Translations under genes and position numbers: made by a program | From: Dasyornis broadbenti | Lineage: Eukaryota > Chordata > Aves > Passeriformes > Dasyornithidae | Direction: 5' to 3' | DNA length: 64,000 bases | NCBI GenBank assembly: GCA_013397935.1 | Contig: VZRN01001305.1 | Span: forward strand, 3,734,794 to 3,798,793 | Part shown: one piece after another, positions 38,015 through 50,800 of the stretch | Position numbering within the stretch: position 1 is the first letter of the stretch | How the letters are laid out: every line of letters begins with the position of its first letter | The notes under the pieces: generated by a model | Told to the model about the DNA's origin: nothing | The model's database searches: none | The model's input: the letters and a program-made list of their open reading frames with translations, nothing else

Positions 38015-41000
38015 CCCCAACCACCAAAATCTTTAGTCTACTTAGTCAGAGGCATAATGGAGGAATAGATTCTGGTCATGAAGGTTTAGAAACTAAAAAA
38101 TGTCTATGGGAATAAAACCAAGGCCAAAACAAACAGAACACCACTTGACACCACAACCTAATTCTTAGGAAAAGACACTTGAGAAAGTTTACTTTCCAAT
38201 TTTTGCAGTCACCACCTGATTTAAAGCATCTTTTACCCATATTAGCAATTATATACTTGAAGTGGAACATTGAAATGTCTTGATCCTTTGAAATTTATGG
38301 CTTTGACTCACTGCAGTTTCTATCATTTCTAGATCAGAGTGTAACACAAAGCAATTCTGAGCATCTTGACCACTTGCAGAGCTGCTGTCTGTCCTACTGA
38401 GACAGGACTACACTGCTGAGAGGAAAACCTGAATATTAAGAACCTGAGGCAAAAGCACGGAGAACTAGAGAAAACATTATTATTGTGTAAATCCAGGGTG
38501 CACTCATATCTTGTATACTGCTTGTCAGTACTTTTTGATACTTGAAATACTGCAAGATACATGCTTTATCTGCATTTTTGCCCACGTCTTCTATGCCAGA
38601 CATGTACACATGTGCATATATTACTACACACACAGACATACACACAAACACTCTACAGGAGAACAGTGTGGCAGATCCGAAGCTTGGAGCAGCTGTGTAG
38701 CTGAGGCTTCACAATAGCTGCTCAAATCTACAAATCATAGGCAAAACCAAAGAACAAGATGATACTGAGCAAAATGATCCCACAGTGTGCATGAAACAAC
38801 CAAAATAAGATATTTATCACTTCTGTGGTTAAATTTTCTCACTAGAAACTGTAAACAGCAAAAGTTTACAAGATGTCAGAAAATCCTTTGGTTACCAAAT
38901 ACCCAAATTCTGCCTGCACTTTAAAAAAATTTCTGACTCTACAAAACTAGAAGACAGGAGAATGGTCTAGGAAATATTTCTTACATTCCTTACTGGGTAT
39001 AGTCAAACACAACATGTTGAGCCAACTAGGCCTTTAATTTGGCCTGGAATGGCTGCTGTTACCTTCTAGAACTTTCTCAGGGAGTTTCCTTGGCACACAG
39101 GTTCCATTACCAGAGCATTCTTTTAATTTACAGTCTTGAGATCACAGCATGATACTTAACCTTATGTCTTCCTTTTGGCCTCATTATCATTTGATGATAT
39201 TCAAAAATTCACATATTATTCCATATCTTTAATTACCTTGCTTTGCCTACCTTTAATAAAATTGTTTCATCTTAAATACAAAGCACTTCTTTTTGAGTAT
39301 AATCAACAATACTTTTTTCTTGAATTCTCCTCAGCCTAATATTAACTATATAAGCTACCTAAGTTTTACTTCTTTAAAAATTTCTTTATTTACAAGATAA
39401 ATTGAAAATTCTTAACTCAATTTTTCTTGGTAAATAGGAATCATGTCTGAGTGAGCTTTGTAATTTTTCTGCCCAGAGCTCTGTTCATTTCTCTTCTCTT
39501 TCTAAAATATTTTAGTTCTGTTTTCAAGCCCTGATTCTTAGTTTCCCCAAGTTAAAAACTACATTTAACGAATGGGCATTTACTCACATCTTCCATGGAA
39601 ATATCTCAAAAAACACTAAAACAGATCCAAAGCTGGGCAACAGAACAACAATTACATTCTTACAGATCCAAATGGTAGCTAAGAACCTCAAAGTAGTTAA
39701 TAAAAAGTTGCTGTAATTGCACGCATTATTGTAGAGCAAGAAAATTAACAGTTTAAAAAGGAATTTATGGGGACCAAAAGCAATTCTCCAATTTGAATTT
39801 GGTCAAAACTGTGTGTTATCCTGCAGCAAGTGATAGGTGATCTCAGTCACTATCTCAACCCTCCAGCATGAATAGGGAGAGAGAATGGGAAAAACATGAA
39901 ACAAGCAGCAAAACCCCTCACAAACAATTACAGAAGAGCCTTCGTGTCCCATTCAGTACCAATGCAGATGAAGACCACCACACAGTCTTCAAATCCTCTT
40001 ATCTAGCACTGTATTTTTTTGAAAGCCTACTCAAGTAGTATCTAAACCTAATTTCAACTAAGATACAAGAACAGAACTTCAGCCTTGTGTTTTCAACTGC
40101 TCATGCTTTATTACCACCTGAATGATGCCATAATAGAAAGAAATATAACTGAAGTGTTACACTGAGAGACTGCCATTAAATGGAGTCCCTGGCAACATTT
40201 TTACATCAAGGCAGTAATAAAAAGGTCTTCATCATCCTTAAAGATTTCTGCAGGTGCTTCAAGAAAGTTGTTGACACTACCTAAAGCCTAAATAGACAGC
40301 TATAGCTTGAAAAGTGTAAATTTAAATTGCATATAAATACAATTATTGGAGGTGGCATTTTCATCATTAGATAATCCTCTGTAGATAGATCTAGATGGTA
40401 AAATTTGAAAGCAAATTATGAGAAAGCTATGAAAAGAAAATAGAATTATAATTCTAACCTCAGAAATTAACAACATAGAATTTTCCTTTTTTCACCTTAA
40501 AAAAGACAATTACCTATCTGAAGCTATTTAGAGTTATTTTCTAGACACAGTCTCTTTGAATGTAATATTGCTTATTGGAACTGGTATTTGTAAACAGAGG
40601 TTTTAAGAAGTAGGGGAAATATTGTACGTAGAAGCAATGTACCAGATACTCTATTTATAAAGAAATAAAATTCAGAAAAGCTGAATTACATACAGAAGGC
40701 TTCAGTTGTGGAGCAGAAGGAAATTCCAGAGCAAGAAGAATAAAACACAAATGTAATTGTCAGAGAATGAAAGTGGTTTCTGTAAGTTAGATCTTGTTTG
40801 CTTAAAGACATTCTTAAAATCTGTATGATATTATTACTTTTTGCCTTGCTACGGTCACTGCTGTTTAAAAACAGAATTTATGGAACTGCAGAAGACAGCA
40901 TCTTAGCAGCATCTCTTTCTCTACTGCAGAGAATGCATTTATTCACATTACCTGGCTAAAAGCCATCAACATCTTTCATGGAAAAGATCTAGAGAAAAAT

Positions 41001-41576
41001 TATTTACCAAACATGGCATTTGATTGGATGCCTTTTTTTTTTTTTTTAATCATTTTTCATATGATTTTTCTCTACTGTTTGCTACCAAAGGTAACGTAAA
41101 ACATCCTGGTCCTTTGAGCAAATAATCCCACTGTGTTTATGGGGTGTTCTTTGTTATCAAGTCATCTTGAACAGAAGGACTGATTTGGTTTTTGATTTGT
41201 TCAGTCTTCAGGAACTGCACCCCAGACAGCTTCAGTTGGATGCAAGATCATTGCCTCCAGCCCTTCTCGACCTGTGACAGAAAGCAGATGCTAGCTGAGC
41301 ATTCAAAGCCTGATGGTGACCATTATAATTGTTATTTCTGCAAAAGGTGATTCCAGAGGCTCCAGAGCTGTTCACAGGCAGAGAAATTACCAAAGCTCCT
41401 CTTCCTCCTGTTTTCCACATCTGACTATAAATACACATCCAACCATTTCTGATCAAAATCTTTTTGGCAGGTGCAAGATGCTGATCTTTCTACTCAAAAA
41501 TCAACCCCTTAACCTCTGTCTGGATCACACACTTTTTCCTTAGGGCTCAGTTTCTTTTAAAAAAAGATTCCAAACT
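38015..41576. other. Intronic sequence, nothing recognised
   Basis: AT-rich DNA, a short CA tract at about 38600 and T15 at 41033-41047. No coding signature. Confidence 0.6.
38600..38651. repeat. CA-rich microsatellite
   Basis: ACATGTACACATGTGCATAT followed by ACACACACAGACATACACAC, a short degenerate CA tract. Confidence 0.75.
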
Positions 41577-41890
41577 ACACACACAACCTCCAAAAAGAAA
41601 GAAAAAAAAAAAAAAANNNNNNNNNNNNNNNNNNNNNNNNNNNNNNNNNNNNNNNNNNAAAATAATCAAGAGGGAGGGAAGGAGGGAAGCCTTGGATGCA
41701 ATTTAATTTCTCCTCAGAAACATTTCAGATATTATAAAATCATTTTTTTTAAAAGTGTCAGGAAAAAAAAAACCAAACCAACCAACCAAAGGAAACAACA
41801 ACAGCAACAACAACCAAAAAAAAAAAAAAAAAAAAAAAGAAAAAAAATCAAACAAAAAAGAAAGAAAAGAAAAAAAGGAAAAAAAAAGTA
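41577..41890. repeat. A-rich simple-repeat cluster around an assembly gap
   Basis: A-runs flank the gap at 41617-41658. To the right lie (CCAA)n at about 41771-41789, (CAA)n at about 41794-41814, 23 consecutive A (41816-41838), and alternating A-runs with single G or C to about 41888. The open minus-strand frame through it (Phe/Cys/Leu-rich) is an artefact of this composition. Confidence 0.92.
41617..41658. other. Assembly gap (42 N)
   Basis: 42 N inside an A-rich tract, directly following 15 A. Homopolymer length is the probable cause. Confidence 0.99.
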
Positions 41891-44800
41891 AATGGCTGCA
41901 CTGAATTTAACTTGGCACCAAGGTGCCACTGAGCAGTTTGTTACATTCTTTCCTCTGGTTGTAAGGATCAAGATCCTAGTGACAGCATAAGCATGTGTCA
42001 GAAAAGTAAGTATATTGATAATTTTCAGAGACGTATGATTTTCCAATTGACATTAGGTTTCATTTTTTAAATACTTCAGTCTCGATTTTTAGAAGTATTA
42101 TCATTTCCTCTTGTTTAAAGTAATGACAATTATTGGTACAAAGCTGTCCCTTAAAGCCACACTTACTGGCCACATGAAAGACAAGCAATTTGAAAGGCCA
42201 TGTCTAATACTTTAATTTTGGTGCACCAGAAGAAAACAAAAAAAAATAAGGATTGTTTGTGTTATGAATCCAATATTGATAAAAAGCCTAGGAATCTGTT
42301 ATTTTATCTGTAGTTCATCAGACATTCAAATGCTTACATGACACTGAAGAATGTTTTAGCATGAAAAAAAACTATCCCAGCTGAAAGAATGTTCCCCTCT
42401 TCACTCCCTGGATATGAACCCTGCTTAACATGAAGTGAGGCAGGAAATGGCACAGTATTCATGTCTTTCTCTGAAAAAGTAAACTCCCACTCACTTTGAT
42501 CATTACAGGCCAATAACATAAATACAAAGCCAAGGATTTACCAATACTGCCTTGTTACAAGCAAGCCTCGGGACACAGTGAATGAAGCATTAGAGCCTTG
42601 CCTACCAGAAGTTTATCTGAATGACAATAAAGAGCTACCTGTTCAAACCACCACCAGCATCATACACACCCTATATTCTGAGGAGCAGCACTTCAAAAGG
42701 CGCTGTCAGTAATGCTGAGAACAGAGGACAAACCAAGCCCATATATTGCAGTGTTTATGTATTGGTCAAGGTCTTTGCTGTTTGTAGCTTCAGGTCCTGG
42801 TACAGCCAAAAATCTTCCAAACTCCCCTTTTAAATACCTTTACATGATAGAAAAATCAGGGGATATCAATCTAGCAGTATAAAATAAGTTCCTCATGGAG
42901 AGCAGGGTGAAAAAAGCAATTGACCCCATTTGGTAATCAGCAAAGAAGAGTTACTGTGCTGGAGCCTTTTTACTCATTCCTTTCCTACAGAAAGAAAAAA
43001 GATACAGGGAAAAAGTTTCTGTGCAGTGTTGTCACAGCATCTTGGTTTTTCTTACTGCTGGCTTTCAACACAGACTTCTTTCACATTTCTGTCTTTACCT
43101 CTCAACATACACCACTTCCTTATGCTTTAACGCATTCAACATTGGTCATCTACTCTGCAAACTGTAAAAAAGAGCATTTCTTCCTTGCCATAAAGGCAGA
43201 AGCATGAGGAGTTTTGTTACAGTTTTTATCAAATTTTTATCAAGAGCACAGATACTAATGTGTCCATCGGAATTTTACTGTAAATGGAGTAGAAATTCTG
43301 TTGTTCGTAATACAGATTGGATTCCTTACCTTACTGAGTATAAGAGAGCTATAAAAGAAAACAAAACTCAAAATATTAAAGCATTATTAGTTTTTATCTT
43401 TCAAATACTATTTTACATAAATAAACTTTATTGTACTTTAACCAGTATTAGTTGGTTTTGGTTTTTTTCAGAGAAGAAGTAATTTGGATGCCGTAAATTA
43501 TTTTTATAGCTGGACAGGAACAGCCACCACAGCAAACATGAACACAATTCCTGAGTTTTATTTCACATTTAATCGACATAATCAAAAATCTGAAACATCA
43601 GATGTTTCCCTTTTCCAGGCTTTGAATTAGTGACAATGTCTTGACCTTGCAAAAGTGCATCATGTAATTTTTTCATTCTAACTAGACCAAATAATTTCTC
43701 AACTTCAGTGGAATACCTCATACAAGTTTAAGCCTTTTTGTGTATCTTAGCAAACAACTCTGCAATATAACATTGCATCTTTTACATCTGTCCAATCCAG
43801 GGTACTGTCAGTGAGGAAGTTCAGGGATTAGAGCTTGTCAGCTAGTAACACACACTATTTATAAGGAAGGATACATACTCAGAAACAGTACTTATAATAA
43901 ACTGCTAGTAGATAAAACAGCATGCTTTATAGTAATTAACAAGTTTAGAACTGCTTTTATGTTAAGGATTTGACTAATTCAGGGACAGAAGTTAACTAAA
44001 TGCAAGGTGTTATCAAAACTATTATGTTACAACATGTCTTTTAGAGTAGACTTTGAGCTTCAAAGTAATGAATATCCTGCAAAACAATGGAAAGGAGGAA
44101 TGTAACTGAAAAAACCCAGCTACCTCTGAACATAATTATGTTTTAGTTGTCTCTGAAGTCTTAAGTCAGCCAAGGGCATGCAGTAGAGGCAACAATAATA
44201 AATTGGTTTTAATAAATTAGTTATTAATAAATAAATGCATTAACTTTAAAAATTAAAACAAAAAAGAAAAAAAAAAGAAAATTTAAAAAGAAAAAAACCC
44301 CAAACAAACAAAACAACAAAAAACTCCTACATATTCTCGAGATGTTTTTGAAGACCCTGAAGAAGGGCTGGGGTATCAGGACTCAGAAACCAATAGCTCC
44401 TATGTTTTGTATTCAGTAGCAACATCTGGGTGCGCATGCAAATTCCAAAACCAGATGGTGTGAACCCTCTGCAGCCATACAGATGAGACATTATCCCTGT
44501 GTGGAGCACATAGCTTAACACACAGCTTGGATGTGGCTGATGATACACATGTTCAACAGCCGCTATTGCCTGCGATTAAATGATTTTAAGAACAGCTGAC
44601 ATGTAGAAGAGCAGGGAAGATTCCAGTCTTACCAAACCCAAGAAAAAGAAAATAAAATGTAAATATTGTCAAGTTACCCAGCATTAGCTGATGACCTTGT
44701 ATACATACAAGACTACTATTGAAACTCTACACAATTTATTAAATGTTTTAGAACCTGTTCAACACACTAATAGCCCACTTTGAATTCCGTCAAAATAGTT

Positions 44801-47800
44801 TTAGCTCCAATATTCACCATTGCTTGCCGAAGTCAACTTAAAGCAAGGGATTTCCACTTTCTGAAAAATTACAGAGAACACATTCTCATCTGAAACTCAA
44901 AAAATGAATGTAAAGTTACCAAGCACTTCCTAAAAGTGAGAAAAATCTGAACAGGTCAATCTAAAAATCTGAACAGTCCTGGAAACAGAAATGAGAAGAG
45001 AATGAGAACAAATATATATTAAGCATCCACATAGATAAAAATGTCCGAATAAACCACACACCAGTGCATGTAACTATAAACTTGAATGATTAACGACCAT
45101 CTACTGAGCAACTGCTGCTAGAAAGAAATGTTGAGCTGTAAAAGTTGTCCCTAAGCCTCCCTTCTATAGTGAAATCTTTCAAACAGTTTCAGATGAATCA
45201 GAACCATTAAAAAGTTTTGGGGGTTTTTTTCTGTAACAAGCAAAAGAAATTAGCTTTATGCAAGGGCATTGATCCAACGTGGAAACAGTATTTTTAATAA
45301 CAGATCCTTGAACTCAAAGAGAAGCTAAAATGCCATAAAACTAATGGTGAGTGTTAGATATGCTACCAGCACATCATTGCTTTCTTTCCCCAAAGGGAAG
45401 GAATAACTGGTCCAAATTTTGTTGAGTTAACTAAGTTAAAAGCAATAACAATATAGAAACATTTCACTACTACTTCATCAGGTATTATGACTACACCATA
45501 CCTCCACATGCATCTTGACTAATGAGGCAAATCAGAATTTTGTAAGACTCTTGCTGATAAGGCAAATGCATGCTTTAAAAACATGTTTATCTTTCTGCTT
45601 GACAACTATACAAAACCGTCTTTTTCCCCAAGAGCAATATGATAATTTTGAAAATCAGGTAGGTATTTAAGAAACAGAGCTCTCTTTACTGGCATACTCT
45701 GCCGAGGTGTGGCATTTCTGAGGTGTTAGGTAAGATCAAAGACAATCTCCATGGTCTCTCTTGAGATAAAAATTATTGAACTCAAACTCCGTGCCAGTCC
45801 TGTTTGGACTCAGCCTAGGACACCCACTTCCCCACACATATACCAGTTCTTGCAGGTACTGAGAACAGGTATAAAATAAAGATTCCCAATGAAGAAACCA
45901 TGAAAAGGGCTGCTCTCAGCATCTTATGCCAATCTTTATAGAGGATCTTATGCAGATAGGTAAGGAACGCTGAAAGACTCATAAATTCAATCTTCATTTC
46001 AAAAGGAATAACTACAAGGCTGCATTGGCACTACAGGCAAGTACTTTGTGACTTCTCATAACAGCAAGTACTGTGAGAAATACAGTAAGTTCTTAGCAGT
46101 AATTTTTAGAGTTTCAGAATATTCAAAGTTTCAGACTCTAATCTGCCTATAGATGTGCAGTGCACCGTGGACCTGGGATTTTTGAATGACACAAAGAAAA
46201 GAAAGCAAGGCCATCAAGAATCATTAGCCATATTTTAAAACAGTAGGCAAGGTCATGTACAACAGTTTCATCTCCTTTTATAGAAATAAAGTTTGTTTTG
46301 TAGCCATTACTTCTTAGCTGTCAATTAAGAGGTCTTACCTGCCTTTCAGATCCATTATAGTTTCACAAGCAACAGAAAAGTTGGTAGGCATGAAACTCCC
46401 TGTGTAACAATTGACCAATTAAGTAGTAAGATATGGAAGCCTTGAAGTATTAAGATAGACTACTTCCACAAAATTTATTTTTGAAACACAAATTGCCAAT
46501 AATGTATATACAAAGTTTTTACACTTGACACTCTGTGGTGCCACATTCATTCCAATCCCTTTCTGGAGTACCTCCTGTAATGCCGTATAATCACACATAC
46601 ACTTCCCAGGTAACAGCTATTAGTTTCACAAGCACATTATCAAGCATCTAAAAGATACATCAACAGTTCATTATTTAGCGCTGTACATACAGAGGAAGAG
46701 CTTCAGCCATGTACAGTTAATTACAACTAACTCCAAACTTGCGCTTAGTAAACTCATTTTCATTATGAAATAACCTGCAGATTTTAGTGCATGAAGTGTT
46801 ATGAAAAGTAGCTGAAGTTGCTTTGGTAGTAACAGAGATGAGCAAGCACATCTCATTAAAAGGGAAGCACCCTGCAGTAGCTAACACCAATGTCCCTCCC
46901 CCAAACAGGAGAAAATTGTCCATGCTAAAGCTTACATTTACATCAAAGCAAATAAATGACCCACTGAATGCATCTTAACATGCAGAAGTCTAAGTTACTG
47001 TATTTTTCATTCCACTTTTTCACTCCTCTCCGACAAATGCTGGAGACAGGAGGGCCTTGTGAGTTGACACACTATAGATATAATGCTCAGCGCTTCAATG
47101 AGGTATGACACAAGTTTCTGTGACTAGCACAGTTTAGCCTGGATCACAGTCACTGCTGTTCTGTGCAAACCTATTTACACTAAGAGAGCAGAGAGCCAAA
47201 ACGGTTGCTTTTTAATTAGTTCAGGCATGTTTGAATCCAGACGGGAAACTCTTTTAGTTGTTTTTCCCTGGGAATACTATAAAGTTCCACTACAGCTTCA
47301 CAGTGTAACCATGCAGATCAAGAAAGGTCCCTCATTCACCTAGAAAAATAACAAATCGTAGTACTGAATTGTACTCATGCACCTTGGCTTTACTCTGAAT
47401 GCACTGAAATGTTTCAAAACACTGTTTCTCAAAATTTGTCATCCGTAGTGTCAAAGGCATTCCTGGCAGGGAAAGAAAATCTTGTTGAGGGCAAAATTCA
47501 GTCAAGGTGACTGTAAAAACCTAATCCACACCTTTGAATTTGGACTGAATATCCATCACTTAAACATCTTGTAAATGACCCAATTTGTTTACATGGCCCT
47601 GTAGCTTTTTATGACTTTTCCATAAAGAGGTTATTACATCCATTCCTTTTATTTTGTTTTAGAGCATTTGAACGAGCCCCAGAACCACAAGCAAGTGAAA
47701 CAGATTCTCTGCAGATGGAAGTGGCCTCATATAACTCTCCACTACCGGTGAAATACTCAGAACAACACTTTCAGTTTGGAAATGCCATACCTTCACACAC

Positions 47801-50800
47801 AGAAAAAGAATTTCCTGTGCCATATGTCTTTTTAAATGTTTAACTATTGCATAAAATGAGTGCTGGTTTCCTGTCAATCCAAGGAGGAACGCGATGCCCC
47901 TAGGACTAATGCCTCAGGTTGTTTGGATTAAGGGTGCATGCAGTTGGGTGGTTAGACTGAAGTACACTGGGGGAGAAAAAGCAATAACATAGAAAATAAT
48001 AATAATCAAACTTATATATTCTAGCTTCTATCATACAACAGCTCATGTAATGAAGCTCCCCAGATAAAAGTTACAGACCCGACAACTGAGTTTTATGCAA
48101 AAGACTTAACTAAAGATAACAATGGAAAAAAGTGTTATTATGCAGTAGTTCAGAAATAAGTACCTCTTCCAGCAAAGTCACTTTCCCACTTCATGTGCTT
48201 TTAAACAAACAATGCTTAAAAAGAGGTATTGAGAAATTAGGAAGTATGGATTGACAAGGAAGGTGTGCTAAGAGCATCTCCAAAACCATTTTTCCCATGT
48301 AAACTACTCTTCAAAATGACACTCCGTGGTATTTTACACACCAGCCAGTTCACAGAAACTCACAACTTTGTTGATATGTGCCAAACTGAATAATGGTTTA
48401 AAGATGTAGAATATCAAAACCACAAAAAGGGCACCACTCCTTTCCCTTTTACTGCCCAAACCTAGTTTGAAGCCTGTTTATCAGATTACAGGACCAATTC
48501 CCTAACTGGAGCATCTAACCCCCTGCCCCCCACCTTCTTACATGATTTATTGCCAATTCATAATAAGAATACTACAGCAGCAGCAATGCAAAAAGGAATT
48601 AAATGTACAGAAAACACAAGCAGCATTGTTTCCTTTCCCCAGGACATTCTTTACTTTTTCTGAGACAGACAGACTTAAGATTTCAGGGAAAGCCACAGAA
48701 GAGTGATAAGAGATTTTAAATCCAGCACTCAAAATTATCACTGACTGCCAGACATTTGCTGAAAGCTAGGAAGACCTCCCCTGCTTTCCTTTAGTAGAAC
48801 TGTGGTATTACAGGGAACATAACAGGATAGGTACCCAACCAACATCAGTGTTCATCTAGAAAACCAAGCACTAAAAAATTAAAACCAAAGATTTTTAATT
48901 CCAGCCACAATGGTGGCAAGGTGCATGACCAAAGGAAAGCCCCCCTGCCTTTACCAAGCTTTATTCAGGGTCAGTGGTACACTCCACTCCATGTGGAGAA
49001 ATCAGCATAACAGTGATCAAACTGAGCCATGCCTGCATACTATTTTAATGCAGTTAATAAACAGTTTTAACTAATTCAAGCAGAAATTTTTGTGTTTTGG
49101 GCTTTCAGGGAGTATAGGAACAGAACTGACTTTCAGCCTAGAAGAATCTCCTTAGATCATCCATGTTTATAATGATACCTTGAATGAATTCATTATAAAA
49201 TTGCAAGATTAATGAATAATTTACGAGGATTAATTCACTAAAAGACATATTGCCATGGAAAAAAGGTGTTAATGACTAGTCCTCTGCAACTCTCTCATTC
49301 TCAGTAGTATAAAAGGATGTCACTTCACGGGAAATAACCTTTGAACATTTTCTTATTTCATTTCTCTTTCTGCCTGTATTGAATTGGATTGCAGGAATGC
49401 TAATTCATATCCTCTTTCCCCAGCTCCAAACACCTGCATGTGAAAACGGCAGTAAGAAAATAAAATTCAAAAAATAAAAGCAGCAACTGTCACTGTGAAG
49501 ATCCTTGCTGCAGAGTTAACCTGCATAGTCTTACATTAGCCCACGTGAATGAGAATAGCCACACAGTGAAATAATAATGCAGTGGCTCAAAGAGACTTAG
49601 CTAAACAGCCAAGGAGTTCCTTTAACTTCAGCTGCAGCCAGCTCACCTGATGGTCTGGTCAGCAAAGGTGACAGCCCTTGCAAACCCTAATGCAGAAGGC
49701 CTGCGGGAGATTGGAGAATTAGCTGGGCTTTCTCCTTTTTGTTTACATTAGTTTTTTTTAATAGTTCTTATACTCTGTATGTAAGACTTTCTCCCAGAGC
49801 ATCCAGAATCCTGCCTTTTGTCACCCAGCTGACCAACTGCTGTAGCAACTGATTAAGTTATGAAAATGTATACAGTTGTTAGTGTACACATGCTTTGTAT
49901 AGATGAGGTATCTTCACACATAAGACTGCTTAGTATGCTGTAGGATCATGAAATTAAACCCAAATAGCCCAATGTAATGCTGGAGATATGTCTAAAAAAG
50001 TCTCAGTAGAACAATGTCAAGAAGAGGTGATCAGAGGACAGATCAACCCTAAGGCTAGGATGTCTGTGGATGGAGCCAGGAACAAATTTTCCAGGCATTG
50101 CCACCCTAAAATAACATCCAGCAATATAAGAAAGACTCTTCAAAAGTCCAGTTTATAATTTAGCTTCAAAAGAGCACATTACGAATTTTCACTTATCTGC
50201 TTTAATAAAAGCATTTCACATTCAAACACAAGCTGTAAAAGTTCTCCCCAAAAGGGAATGACAGCGCTGAGTTTTAACATGCAATTAATTTCTCAGAAAC
50301 TCTGAAACAACAAAGCACTCATACGATACTTAAGTGCTACTAAAATAACTATGTTTCTATGTGCTAGCTCTATTCACTTTCTGTCCTGTAACTTTTTCTA
50401 AGTCCCAATGTTTTCTACGAAAAGGCTATGTCTGTACAGGCCAATTCTTAAGATGCTTACACACCAAGAAGTGTATTTTCCATGGCATGCACTTTGTGAC
50501 TAAAAAGCAAAGGCAAGGCTTTCTGGTAAAGCCAAGAGCTATCTATAAAGCAATTGAAGAGGCTCATTTCCCGATAAGGGAAGTGGGCTTGCTCAGCACA
50601 TCCTCTTTCTAGTAATCAGGAACTGCCAGACATAGCAAAAACCAAAAGCAGCAATTACCCAACAGAGACAGAAACCCCCAAAGCCACTCTGCTATAATGC
50701 ACAACCACTGCTGTATGATGTAAACCAGTACTTTGCTATTACATGTTGATTATGTAATAATTAAGACTCAAAGAGTTTGAATAAAGTTATAAGATATAAA

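Noticed and set aside
37741..38068. Opposite-strand frames with poly-Phe and poly-Lys
   Set aside because: Translation of the 47-base poly(A) and flanking simple repeats.
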